DNA of 64,000 nucleotides from Voacanga thouarsii. Its lineage: Eukaryota; Streptophyta; Magnoliopsida; Gentianales; Apocynaceae. Within the stretch, counting starts at the first letter, position 1, and every line of letters begins with the position of its first letter. The translations under genes and the position numbers were made by a program. Positions 13,770 through 25,500 of the stretch are shown here, in pieces. The notes beneath the pieces were generated by a model, which ran no database searches, was not told the DNA's origin, and was given only the letters and a program-made list of their open reading frames with translations. Where the stretch lies: positions 4,964,736 to 5,028,735 of the forward strand of contig JANUWF010003375.1 of the NCBI GenBank assembly GCA_026120185.1. Direction: 5' to 3'.

Positions 13770-15284
13770 ATGAAAGCCGAAATTGAGTCTATGTACCTCA
13801 ATCAGGTTTGGGATCTTGTAGCTTCACCTGAGGGGATAAAACCCATTGGGTGCAAATGGGTATGCAAGAGAAAGAGAGGAGCGGATGGGAAGGTGGAAAC
13901 CTTCAAAGCTAGGCTTGTGGCGAAAGGGTATACTCAGAAAGGGGGAATCGACTATGAGGAAACCATTTCCCCGATAGCCATGCTTAAATCCATCCGCATC
14001 CTCCTTGCCATCGCATGTCACTATGACTACAAGATATGGCAAATGGATGTCAAGACGGCATTTTTAAATGGCCATCTTAGCGAAGACATCTATATGTCCC
14101 AACCGGAAGGCTTCATTGCTGAAGGCCAGGATCACATGGTTTGCAAGCTTAAGAAGTCCATTTATGGACTTAAGCAGGCATCGAGAGAATGGAACATTCG
14201 TTTTGATGAGACTGTAAAGTCTTATGATTTTATTCAAAACGAAGATGAATCATGCGTGTACAGGAAACTTGAAGGCATTAATGTGGTTTTTCTTGTCCTG
14301 TATGTGGATGACATTCTACTCATTAAAAATGATGTAAGGACATTGTCATCTACAAAGGTTTGGCTGTCTAGTTAATTTAGTATGAAGGACTTTGGAGAAG
14401 CCAACTACATTCTCGGGATTAGACTTCTTAGAAATAAGAAGTAGAGAATGTTAGGGTTGTCCCAAGCGACATACATTGACAAGATGCTGGCCAAGTACAT
14501 CATGGACTCATGCAAGGGAGCTCTAATCCCTTGCAGACATGGGTTGCCTTTTTCTTCGAAAGACTGTCCTAAGTCTCAAGAAGAAAAGGACAGAATGAGT
14601 AGGATTCCCTATGCTTCGGCTGTGGGAAGTCTCATGTACGCCATGCTGTGTACTAGGCTAGATATCTGCTTTGCCGTGGGCTTAGTTAGCAGATATCAGT
14701 CAAACCCAGGGGAGGTTCATTGGCAAGCTGTAAAGCACATTCTCAAGTACCTCAAGGGAACGAGAGATTATATGCTGGTTTACAGGGCTGATGATTTGGT
14801 TCCTACAGGATACATAGACTCAGACTTCCAGGCGAATAAGGATGAGAGAAAATTCACTAGTGGATATGTCTTCACCATGTTTGGAGGAGCAATTTCATGG
14901 AGGAGTATTAAACAGTCTTGTATTGCTGACTCAACTATGGAAGCTGAGTATGTGGCTGCTTCGGAGGAGTCCAAGGAAGCAGTTTAGCTCTGGAAGTTCC
15001 TTTCAGAACTTAGATTCGTACCACATATGGACAGACCGATTTTGATGTATTATGACAACACCGGAGCAGTATCGCAATCTAAGGAGCCTTGGAACCACAA
15101 GAAGGGGAAACACATCGAGAGGAAGTACTACTTGATCCGAGATTTCATCCAGAGACGGGAAGTCGTGGTGGAGCATATTGCCTCAGAAAACAATCTAGCA
15201 GACCCATTCACCAAGCCTTTGGCTGAGAGAGTCTTCAAGAGACACTTAGACGCCATAGGGGTGGGCACCTATGGACTTACCTAG
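13770..15284 (+). pseudogene. Copia A reverse transcriptase and RNase H
   Basis: Reverse transcriptase motifs run in order: GCKWVCKRKRGADG, ARLVAKGYTQKGGIDYEET, QMDVKTAFLNGHL, KKSIYGLKQASREW and the catalytic YVDDILLI at 14301-14312. RNase H follows (SGYVFTMFGGAISW, TMEAEYVAASEESKEAV, ADPFTKPLAE). Premature stops fall at 14373 (TAA), 14442 (TAG) and 14985 (TAG). The first two are CAA and CAG in copy B; the third occurs in B too. The natural stop is at 15282-15284. Confidence 0.88.
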
Positions 15285-15293
15285 TCTTAGAGT

Positions 15294-15306
15294 GCAAGTG
15301 GGAGAT
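15294..15306 (+). other. Polypurine tract of copia A
   Basis: CAAGTGGGAGAT directly upstream of the 3' LTR. It follows the usual copia form AAGTGGGAGAT before TGTTG and would prime plus-strand synthesis. Confidence 0.8.
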
Positions 15307-17322
15307 TGTTGAATTGTTTGCCCTCTTTGACTAGGTTTCTGATGTAAAATCGAATATTTTAATAAACGAATGTATTTTCAGAAATTGTTTGTGAATTTAC
15401 TATTTGTTTGTGCACGATTTTCGTTTGGAACAGACCCATTGTGTTTAAATAAGTGATCCATGTGAATGGTGGTCTTTCACAGTAAGGTATGGATCACGAG
15501 TTATTTAACACATAAACATTTGTTCTTAACCTATTAATGAGACTGGGAACCTCATCATATTTAGGTTATTATGTTATGAATTCCAAATGGGGAATGTCTT
15601 ACCTTTAGTCAGTGAGTAGTCCACTCACTTCATGACATAAGCGTATTTCGAATACGTAGGACAGGACCTGTAGTAGTGGTTTCTAAAAGTACTATATGAT
15701 AGAAACCTAGACTACTACCGCTACAGCGTGGACTAGTACTCTACGACTTGAGTATGAATTGGTGGTCTGGCGAAGTTGGAAGCATATACTTTGATTTGCT
15801 ATAGTTGAGGTTCTATTGTAGGGCCAATATACTTACATGTTGGGTATGTGTGACTAGTTAGTTAAGACAGACTTGTACAAGATAGTTTCTGCACTATATT
15901 GCCCCTTGTGGTTGTCCGAATTGTTTAAAATGTCTAGGGCCCTGGGAAACATGACTTGGATGTTTGCTTTAGGGTAGCTCCCTTGGAAAGCGGAAACACT
16001 CTAGGAAGTCGTGGATCATTAGACTAGAAGCCTAAGGATGGTAGACGTCATTTAGAGGGGTGTTAGTACACTTCATTCTCTCTAAATGTACGGCGATGTG
16101 TAGATGGGTGTTTTGGTCATTTCACCTGTAGGTCGGAGACTTTGCTAATGCAGCATTGTCCTTGGGGTCAATATTTCCTTATCGTGATATTAGAAAATAT
16201 TTAAAAGGCAAAATACAGCTATTTATATAGCAGGGGTATTTTGGTCATTTTAGCAGCTAAGGCGATGTTTCTTTTTTGTCCTCGGAATAGCTCGTAAGTC
16301 CTAACTAATTTTGGGTTGAGGAATTGGTCTTAGTTCAAGAGGATTTTATTTTATTATTTTATTTTATTTTATTCAGTAAGTCTAAATAAAATAAATTAAT
16401 TAATTAAAATATGAGTTGTGAGAAATTAATACTCTAGTTTAATTAGTTAATTAATTATTCAGGGCCTAGATCCAGTGTGAATAATAAAGAAATTAACTTG
16501 GGCTTAAACAAGGGAAAATAATTAATGTTTAATTATATATTGGGTAATTTAAATAGGCCCAAGAAATAAATAATTAAAGATTAATTATTATGGTTCATTT
16601 GGGCTCATTAATTGTTTATTGGGTTCTTTATATAAACCCAGGAAATAAATAATTAATGTTTATTATTTTGGGCCTTTTGGGTCCGACCCAATAGCTTGGA
16701 CCTTAGGGTTTTTTCCAGATACGGTTAAGAGGAGTTTAGGGTTAGGCCAAACTGATTCTCAGGATAACATCCGGGTGTTTTGAAATCCTGGGGATACGTT
16801 TATCAGATAATGAGAGACCCAATTTTGGCTAACTAATAAACAAGTCTCTGGTAGACGAAAAACCCTAATTCCCTTAGAAAAGAACTAAGACTCACGTCCC
16901 TATCTGTGAGTCACATAGCTTCTCTCTCTCACAGACGTCTCCCTTCTTCTCTGATTTACTCCTTGTTCTTTGCTAACCAGTAGCAAGTGCACCAAGGAGA
17001 ATTGAGACCGTTCCTCTTCACCATAGTGTTCACCAACTAGAGGTTAGGCAGAGGAATATTTTGAGAGCTGGAAAGCTTGGCGTTGATGCAAACAAGGCGA
17101 AGCAGAAAGCTAGCGGGTGTTCAACCGGAAGCTTCTTCAAGTGGGCGAAGCGAGGCGATTCCAGTCGTTCAATCCACTCCTACTCAATCTAGAAGGGTTA
17201 AGGAGCGCAAAGGTATGATCTTCACGTTTCCGTATGGCCTCTAAGGCTCGCAGGTTTTTTTTCTTCTTTTTTTCTCTGTTTTTTCCCACTATAGCATGCT
17301 GCCTCTGTTTTTCGTTCCCTCA
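15307..17322 (+). repeat. 3' LTR of copia A
   Basis: 2016 bp from TGTTGAATTG to CGTTCCCTCA, collinear with 7522-9561. A small expansion of a TTTTA-type run occurs near 16345-16370. Confidence 0.9.
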
Positions 17323-17648
17323 AAGTATACATGGGATTAACTTAGATAGATTGGTGTTGAGGTGAATTCTAAGGTGGAAAAAAAATAATCTCTTTACCAT
17401 TTTGATCTTATTGTATATGTGCTAAGATGTTCTTGTCAACTCACCTAGAATGCTATGTAGGATTTTTGTCTTCTTATTTGTAAATTAGTTATTCTTTGTC
17501 CTTATGAAATAATGTATTTTTCTAATTTTGTATACTAGTTATATTGTGAATAAATGTAGAATGCTTGATTTGTACATTAGTCAATTTTTTGTTTGTGAAT
17601 AAGTGTGGATTGCTTGAGGACAAGCAAAGATTTAAGTGTGGGGGCAAG
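17323..17648 (+). other. 3' internal remnant and polypurine tract of the LARD-like element
   Basis: Resumes the LARD-like internal region after copia A. It ends in TTGAGGACAAGCAAAGATTT then AAGTGTGGGGGCAAG at 17634-17648, directly before the 3' LTR. This word is a common plant gypsy polypurine context. No coding potential. Confidence 0.75.
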
Positions 17649-19273
17649 TGATGAGGGCTTATCATATACGTATTTTCTACTGTTTTTGTGCTCTAATTGT
17701 GATAAATTCTTTTTTAAATCACTACTCACCACACCCTTTTCATCTTCTTTTTATCAAAAATAAAGAAAATACCAATTATAGATGATAAAGATGAAAAGAA
17801 AAGAAAATGGAGCAAAAGTGGAAGAACAATGAAGAAGATCAAATAAAGCAGGCAGCCTAGGGGAGCTCACTCTCCTAGGCCACCTTGTACCTTTTATTAT
17901 ACAAAGATGGCGGCCCAGGGACCAACCTAACAACCTAGGGAAGTTCTTCCTCCCTAGGTCACCTAGAAGCAAACAAAGACATTTTTTGATAGAATAAAGA
18001 TGGCCTAGCTGGGCCTCTTAGAACAAAAAAAAAAAAAAAAAAGTGCAAGTATAGCTACGTGGCAACCCAGGGAAATTGAATTTCCTTAGGCAACATGGCC
18101 TCTAGAAAACCTAGCAGCCTTGCACCGCCCACTTACCTCAGAAACACACGAATTCACATTTTTCTGTGATTTTTGTGATTTCTTCTCATTATACACTATA
18201 TATACACCATTATAAAACCTAAAAACACATCCTCAGTTGGCTAGCAACCAAGCGATCCCTTAGGAAGCTCAAAAGAAACACTAAGAAAGGGAATATCTTA
18301 GGGAATCATGGAGAAAAAGATGGAGTTGTTCAAGGAAATCAAAGGAAGGAGTACAAGATCTTGTCTATGACTGAAGTTCTTTCTTTTTTTCTTTGTATTA
18401 CTCTTTAACAATATTGATGTTTATATGATTTAGTTGTATTTGAGGGACGAACCCTAATCTATGTTCTTATGTTAAGTTATTATTATGATTTGTTGAATTC
18501 CTATTCTTGTATTTGATTACTTTAGCATTATTGTGTTGGATTGATTACTTGGGCTTGATTAATTTATTCAATTAATTGGTTCACTCTTACTGAATTTGAG
18601 ATATGGGGTTAAAAGTTGAATACCAAATTAATTAGTCCAATGTTTGTTTTCCATTGATTCAATCGAGAGAGAGATTGAAGGATTAGAACTTGGTAGTCAA
18701 TGAATTTTCAATATTGCCTAGAAATAAGGATATTGGGGCTTCTGGGTACCTTTCTAGTGATGAATGAGTGTAATTCTTCCTTGGGTTAGGTTGATTAAGT
18801 AGAGATACCAATTAATTAAACCTTGGGAAAGAAATCTCAAAACTCGAGAGAGAATGAGGTTTATTCTTGAAAACTTATATCGATGCTCGAATTAGGATTT
18901 GATAAACTTAGTGGTATACTTTTTACTTGACATGTTTTAGAGGGATTTCTTCTTTTACATGGCCTTTCTTGTATTCTTACTCTCTGATGACCCTTGAGAC
19001 TTTTCTTGTATTCAAATGTACTCTCTATTGTAGTAGTTTAGTTTAGTTAATTTTATTTACTTTTTCTCTATATTCATTTTAGCTAAACAATGAGATTAGA
19101 CCAAAGTAGTAGTAATTGTTAAGTTCTTGTAGATTCGATTCTTGCTATTTCCTATACTATATGATGGGTGTACTTGCCCATATATGTACTTTTAGTGCTT
19201 AACATTTTAATTTAATACTTAATTTTTTTTTATGTTGTTTATACTATTTTCAATGGACATAAAATACGCATCA
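17649..19273 (+). repeat. 3' LTR of the LARD-like element
   Basis: 1625 bp from TGATGAGGGC to ACGCATCA, collinear with 3386-4999. A run of A lies at about 18026-18042. Confidence 0.85.
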
Positions 19274-19669
19274 ACTGATATCCAAATTCCTTAAGAATTA
19301 CCTTAGGTGTGCCCAACAAGCCACTCTTGTTAGTGTTGTGCCCAAGAGGCAATCACTTGTACTATGTATATGACACATTTATTTTATAATACAAGGTATT
19401 ATTTATCTTTCAGTTTGTTTTCTTTACTTTTATGTAAAATAACTATTAGATAAAGTCTAGTACAACACTACGTTAAGAAAATCATGAAATAGATCATGAT
19501 GTGCAATTCTTACTAAACCGCATAGTGTTAGTGCCTAAATAATCCCTAGTCGTAGTATTAATAAGAGAGGACTTCATTAACGTATTAAAACTAGCACATG
19601 TTAGATTTCCTAATTTGATCAGGCAGTGCTTCTTACATCTGTAAGTATTGTGATACTCAAATTTAACAC

Positions 19670-21473
19670 CGTTGGGAAATATGACCTGTTAGACTAGGTT
19701 TCTGTTATAAATATCAAATGTTTTAATAAAAGAATTTATTTTCAGAAATTGTTTGTGAATTTGCATTTTATTTATACACAATTATGTTTCGAAAAGGCCC
19801 ATTATGTTTAATTAAGTGGTTCATGTGAATAGTGGTCTTTCACAATAAGGTATGGATCACGGGTTACTTAACACATAAACGTTCGTTCTTAACCAATTGA
19901 TGAGAATGGGAATCTCATCATATTTAGGTTATTATGTTATGAATTCCAAATAGGGAACTTTAGCTAGTGAGTAGTCTATTCACTTCATGACATAAGCGTA
20001 TTTTTAATATGTAGAACAGGACTTGTAGTAGTGGTTTCTAAAAGTACTATACGGTAGAAACCTAGACTACTACTATTACAACGTGGACTAGTACTCTACG
20101 ACTTGAGTATGAATTAGTGGTCTGACGAAGCTGGAAGTATGTACTTTGATATGCTATAGTTGAGGTTCTATTGTAGAACCAATATACTTGCATATTGCGT
20201 ATGTGTGACTAGTTAGTTAAGACAGACTTGGACAAGATAGTTTCTATACTATATCACCCATTGTGATTGTCTGAATGATCTAAATATCCAGGGCCCTGGG
20301 AAACATGACTTAGATGCTTGCTTTAGGGTAGCTCCCTTGGAAAGCGGAAACAATCCAAGAAGTCGTGGATCATTGGACTAGAAGCCTAAGGATGGTAGAT
20401 GTCATTTAGAGAGGTGTTAGTACATTTCTTCCTCTCTAAATGTATGACAATGTATAGAGGGGTATTTTAGTTATTACATCTATAGGTCGGAGACTTTGCT
20501 AACGCAGTATTATCCTTTGAGTCAATATTTCCTTATGGTGATATTAGAAAATATTTAAAATGCAAAATACAACTATTTATATGGCAAGGGTATTTTAGTC
20601 ATTTTAGTAGCCAAGGCGGTGTGTCTTTTGGTCCCCAGTATAGACTGTGAGTCCTAATTAAAAGCAGGCTAAGAAATTAGTTTTAAATTAAATTAAATAA
20701 AATTTATTTTATTTAAGTAGTTTGATTTAATTATTGGGCTAGAATAAAATAAAGGTCTATGGAAAGAGATAATTAATTATATTAGTTTGATGGATTAATT
20801 AATTGTTCAGGGTTTTGGCCTAGTTTGAATAATTAAAGATTGACCTGGGACTAAACTAATATAGACTTATTAATTAGACTAGTTTATTTGGGTTGGAAAA
20901 TTAATTATTAATTAGGCCATTTATTTGGTTCTAATTAGAATAATTAATTTAGTACAAAAGGTTAAACTAAGAGTCCAATGGGCCAATCTAGTTTAACCTA
21001 GTGTTTTATTTAGGTTAAACAGGATAATAGAGAAGTACGTCGCTCTTTGACTGCCTCTTCTCTGCATCTAAAAAGAACGCTGTTTTTCACTGCTTCTTCT
21101 CTGGTGAAAAAAAAAATGTGACAACCCCTTTCTCTGTCTCGAAAATATTCCTTAACCCCGTAAGTTGTTCACCAAACGGGATTAGGCAGGCCATATACTG
21201 GAAGATCGAGAAATTGGTGTTCACATACATGCATAGACGGAGTAGGAGGCTTGCAGGAATCGCACCATCGGTTTTCAGTAGCGCACCTACCTTAGTTTGA
21301 CACATTTCGGTCCAACCAATTATGAGAACGAAAAAAAGAGGTAAAAAAATTTTTCCCTCGGAGCTCCCCCAGGTCGTGACTGGCACCGGCTGTGGCCTGG
21401 GAGTTTCTTGTTCTTCATTTTTTAGTTTTTTTTCCTTCTGTTGCGTGCTTTGATTTCCCACTTTAAACCTTCA
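19670..21473 (+). repeat. 5' LTR of copia B
   Basis: 1804 bp from CGTTGGGAAATATG (canonical TG changed to CG) to AAACCTTCA. It aligns with 27039-28878. The head TGTTGGGAAATATGCCC in the 3' copy resembles the LTR heads of BARE/Angela-type copia elements; lineage is an inference. Confidence 0.9.
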
Positions 21474-21475
21474 AT

Positions 21476-21487
21476 TGGTATCAGAAC
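21476..21487 (+). other. Primer binding site of copia B (initiator tRNA-Met)
   Basis: TGGTATCAGAAC, two bases after the LTR end. One mismatch to the standard TGGTATCAGAGC. Confidence 0.85.
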
Positions 21488-23127
21488 ATGAAGGTTTTGT
21501 GAAAATATAGGAACCATGCATCTAGTTGAATAAAACTAGATACATATGTGTGATTAAACTGTGATCCTTCACTATTTTTGGTATGGATAGATTCCCTGTT
21601 AAACCTCTCTGATTGAGGTATAGGTGAGATATAATCTGGTTTTTCCTTAGCAAATCGCGTAAACCCAATATTAATGGGTATAGGCGATTGTTGGTTTTTA
21701 TTGATTTCATTGTGTTTGGATTAAAATCGGAGAGCCAATAGAGGACGAAAGTTGTAGAAAACCAAAGAAGAAAATCACAGAAAAATTTGCAGAACGAAGA
21801 CTTGAACAGATCAGAACCGGCGCTGGCTCGGGTCTAGGTCCGGTCCGCACGCTGGTCTCCCGCGAGGTCTGGTTCAGTGCGGCGGGTGTAGTGGACCATA
21901 GTGCAAATGAGTGCTCGATCCAATGTGGTAGGTGCAATGGACCAAGGAGAAATTTTTTAGTTTTCCTTGTAATTTTTCTTGCGTTTTCGTTTTTGTTTTG
22001 GGGTCCATACCAGGTGAAGTTAATATTTTTGCAATAGTCAATATTAATGAAATATTTTTGCATGAAAAATATTAGTAAGGGATTTTAGGATTAAACAAGA
22101 CCATTAATTAATTAATTAATTAATTAATGTATTTAATTCTATTATCTGAGCACTTAGCTTCAAAAATAGAAAAGCATGAAAATGTCTACTATTTTCTAGC
22201 ATGCTATTTATTTTTAAGTACCTATGTGCACGTTTTCTTAAAGACCAAAGTCTTTGGGAATATTTTTTACAAGAAAAACATTTTTCTACAAAATTGAATG
22301 GTTATTTTAACTTGAACAAAAATTAATCCTTATACATTTTCTCAAAAGTTTTAATCCTTGACATAGAAAATATATTGGATTTAGATATTTTTGTAAGTTA
22401 AAATAGAAAGCCATTTTGTTTTATTTTTGCACAAGAAAAATTGTTTTGTCAAATAAACTTGAGACTAAAGTCTCTAAAAAGTTTTAATTGGAAAATTTTT
22501 TAAATCATTATGTTTTTAACTTAAATAAAATTAGTCCGTGGAAAAATCTCTCAAAGGATATAAATATTGATATAGAGATTTTAATAGATTTAGATATTTT
22601 ATTTTTTAGTTAAGAGAAAACTTAATGGAAATTTTCAAAAGGATATTTTTCAGAAAACCCTTATTTTAAAAGACTAAGTGGGAAAGGGGTTTCAACGGCC
22701 CCACAGCTTCTGTCATGATTCTCATTAGAGATCATGGGTCCCCTCGCGTCACCCTGGGAGTGAACCCGTATAGGATGGGGATACCACGAGGATCTAGATT
22801 TAATGGAGGGATGTAATTAATAACTCGGGACACGTGCTATGATCGGCCAGCCCACGTTGGAGGTTATAATGTGAGATATGTCCATAGGCAATGAGAGGAA
22901 ACGACCATCCCCTCGATGGAATTATCCTCTAGATCATTACCTATAAGAAAAATTAATTTGTGGTGGTCAACACACTTAACTTAAGGACTGTTAATCTTTC
23001 CAAGAAGCTATGTCAGTTTCTCTAAGAGCCAAATTAATTATTATCAGTTTGATATAAGGATAAAGTACACAAATTTGTTTTGTTTTAACAAACTAAAACT
23101 TTTTCTTTTATTTTTGATTTTTCATAA
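21488..23127 (+). other. Leader of copia B
   Basis: Aligns with the copia A leader. It contains a shorter GC-rich patch (21795-21950) with GTAGTGGACC and GCAATGGACC repeats. No gene seen. Confidence 0.6.
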
Positions 23128-24110
23128 ATGGTAGGAGGTTCTTTTTGTCCATTGGCCATTATTCTCCAAGAGAATAAGCTAATGGGACCAAACTATGTGG
23201 ACTGGAAGAGGAACATGGACATAATACTCACAACTGAAGAGTATAAGTATGTCCTTTACGAAACCTGCCCTGTTATCGGGGAAGGTTCCACTATTGAAAA
23301 GCAAGAGGTTGAGAAGGCGTGGAAGAAGGCTGATGAAATGGCACGCTGCTATATGTTAGCCTCCATGTCTAATGTGCTCCAGTCAAAACATGAGCACATG
23401 GCTTTTGCGTACGATATAAGTTGATCATTAGCCACTATGTTTGCGGATACGAGCCAGCCCGCAAGGCAAGAAGCTCTTCGAACTATCATAAACACTAAGA
23501 TAGTTGAGGGAGTATCAGTCAGAGAGCATATGCTCAAGATGATTGCTACTTTCGAGGAGACAAAAATCTTAGGGGCTATCATTGACCCCGAGAGCCAAGT
23601 GGACATGGTTCTCGAATCTCTACCGGGTTCTTTTACTCAGTTCAAGTTGAATTACAACATGAATAACTTAAACATGAATTTAACTTAATTGATGAAGGAA
23701 CTCCAGATGGTAGAGAAGGTCATGAAGCCACAATCTAAGGCTATGATTACTAAGGTTTCTTCCTCTAGAACTGGGCCCCCAAGCACAAAAAGTTCAAAAG
23801 TGCAGCGGCCCAGCCCAAGACCCAGTCTAAGGACAAACCCGAGGGCAAGTACTTCAAATGTGGAATGAAGGGACACTGGAAAAAGAAGTGTTCAGATCTT
23901 CAAGCCAAGAAAAACCCCACATGTAACGTTTTCGATCTAGAGTTTATATCAATGGTTGGATCAACTTCCACTTGGATTGTTGATTCAGGAGCTACTGATT
24001 ATATCTGTAACTCCTTGTAGGGGTTTAGAAAGATTAGAAGACTTTAAAAGGGCCAACATGGACTACGCGTGGGAAATAGAGCATAAGTCTGGGCCCTTGC
24101 AATGGGAGAG
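23128..24110 (+). pseudogene. Copia B gag and protease (decayed)
   Basis: ATG 23128 opens MVGGSFCPLAII, homologous to A. Stops at 23422 (TGA) and 23686 (TAA). The zinc knuckle near 23849-23890 reads YFKCGMKGHWKKKC, so its first Cys is lost to Tyr. The protease box DSGATDYIC near 23985-24010 keeps Asp-Ser-Gly. A stop follows at about 24018 (TAG where A reads CAG), and the frame shifts between knuckle and protease. Confidence 0.82.
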
Positions 24111-24119
24111 CTGGATCTT

Positions 24120-25500
24120 ATTTTTTATTGTAACAGGATACTGATTTTAAAGGATATTTTATATGTACTTGGATTTTGATAGAATTTGATTTCAGTTGGG
24201 AAACTAATAAATCAAGGATATTCTGTATCTTTCCACTCTGGTATTTCTATCAGTAGAGATGGAGAAATTTTATTTACTTGGCACATGTATGTGAATCTAT
24301 TCTTCTTAAACCCTATTAACAATCAATTAAATAATGCTCAATCTGAACCTTTAACAAGGAAGAGAAAAACCAATGTTAATGACTCTTATCTTTGGCATTT
24401 AAGGTTGGGTCATATCAACTCAATCAGGATTCAGAGGTTAATCCATGATGGGCCTTTGGGCTCATTGAAATTGGAAAATTTACCACAGTGTGAATCCTAC
24501 CTAATAGGAAAGATGACCAAATGGTCATTTACCCCTAAGACAGATAGAGCCAAGGAGGTATTGAGTCTTGTTCACTCGGATGTGTGTGGTCCCTTGTCTA
24601 CACCAACTAGAGGGAGTTTTGAGTACTTCATCACTTTCAATGGATGATTGTATGAGGTTTGGTTTTATTTACTTGATGAGACGTAAGTCTGACTCTTTTG
24701 ACAAGTTCAAGGAGTTTAAGGCTGAAGTGGAGCAACGGACAGGTAAATTAATCAAGACCTTATGATCGGATCATGGTGGAGAGTACCTTCTTGGTGAATT
24801 CAAAGACTACATGGTACACCATAGGATAGTATCCCAACTCTCTACGTCGGGAACATCCCAGCAGAATGGAGTAGCTAAGAGAAAGAACAAGACATTGATA
24901 GAAATGGTCTGAAGCATGATATCTCATGTTACTCTTCCAGTGTCTTTTTGGGGATATGCCCTAGAAACAGCGGCATATATTCTGAATTTGGTGCTTTCCA
25001 AGTCAGTACCTAGGACTCCCTACGAGATATGGACTGGGCATAAGCCGAGTCTAAATCATCTCAGGATATGGGGTTGTCCAGCTTATGTACTGGTCAAGGG
25101 AAATAAGTTGGAACCAGTATCAAAATTATGCTATTTTATTGGGTATCCAAAAGGGATATAGGGTGGTTATTTTTATCATCCTAAGGAGCAGAAACTACTC
25201 ATTAGTACCAATGCTAGATACTTAGAGGATGATCAGAGTACTTCCACGAAAGGTTCAACTAGGTTGGAACATGAGGAAAATTTATCTTTGGAATCAACTT
25301 CTTCTGTCCCAATTGTGGAACAAGAAGAGGCACAGCCTCAAGAGCCTATATAATTAGAGCCTCATCATAGTGAGAGAGTGTCTAGGGTTCTGGAGAGATG
25401 GATTGGAGAAGCTTTTGAGCTAGTCTCTGACCATCAGGAACAAGACCCTATTAGATACGAGGAGGCTATTGCTGATGCTAATGCAAATTTATGGCATGAA
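24120..25500 (+). pseudogene. Copia B pre-integrase and integrase (decayed)
   Basis: 24186-24647 keeps the pre-integrase pattern (LWHLRLGHINSIRIQ) and CESYLIGKMTK, where the second Cys has become Tyr. The first catalytic Asp context SDVCGPLSTP is kept. A frameshift lies near 24645, and the Arg of the RSD motif is a TGA stop near 24765 (CGA in A). The remainder ([17 protein letters not shown]) is readable at 24916-25161. Confidence 0.82.

Larger units (their letters stand above)
7522..17322 (+). mobile_element. Copia retrotransposon A, structurally complete but dead
   Basis: 9.8-kb Ty1/copia element with LTRs of about 2.0 kb, an initiator tRNA-Met primer site, a 1.8-kb leader, then gag, protease, integrase, reverse transcriptase and RNase H in copia order, and a polypurine tract. 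It sits inside the LARD-like element. The flanks are AAGAT (7517-7521) and AAGTA (17323-17327), an imperfect target duplication. The two LTRs differ at roughly 6% of positions over the first 340 bases (hand count). Two stops in gag, one frameshift and five stops in pol make it inactive. Confidence 0.9.
3386..19273 (+). mobile_element. Large non-coding LTR element (LARD-like, Ty3/gypsy-type signals), split by copia A
   Basis: Two direct repeats of about 1.6 kb starting TGATGAGGGC and ending ACGCATCA bound an internal region that keeps a primer-site-like word and a polypurine tract but no gag or pol. Flanks are ACCGA (3381-3385) and ACTGA (19274-19278), a TSD with one transition. Without copia A (7522-17322) the internal part is about 2.85 kb. 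The word after the LTR resembles the TTTGGCGCCGTTGCCGGGGA type common in plant Athila and Ogre-like gypsy elements, so a gypsy-derived non-autonomous element is the best reading (inference). Confidence 0.8.
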
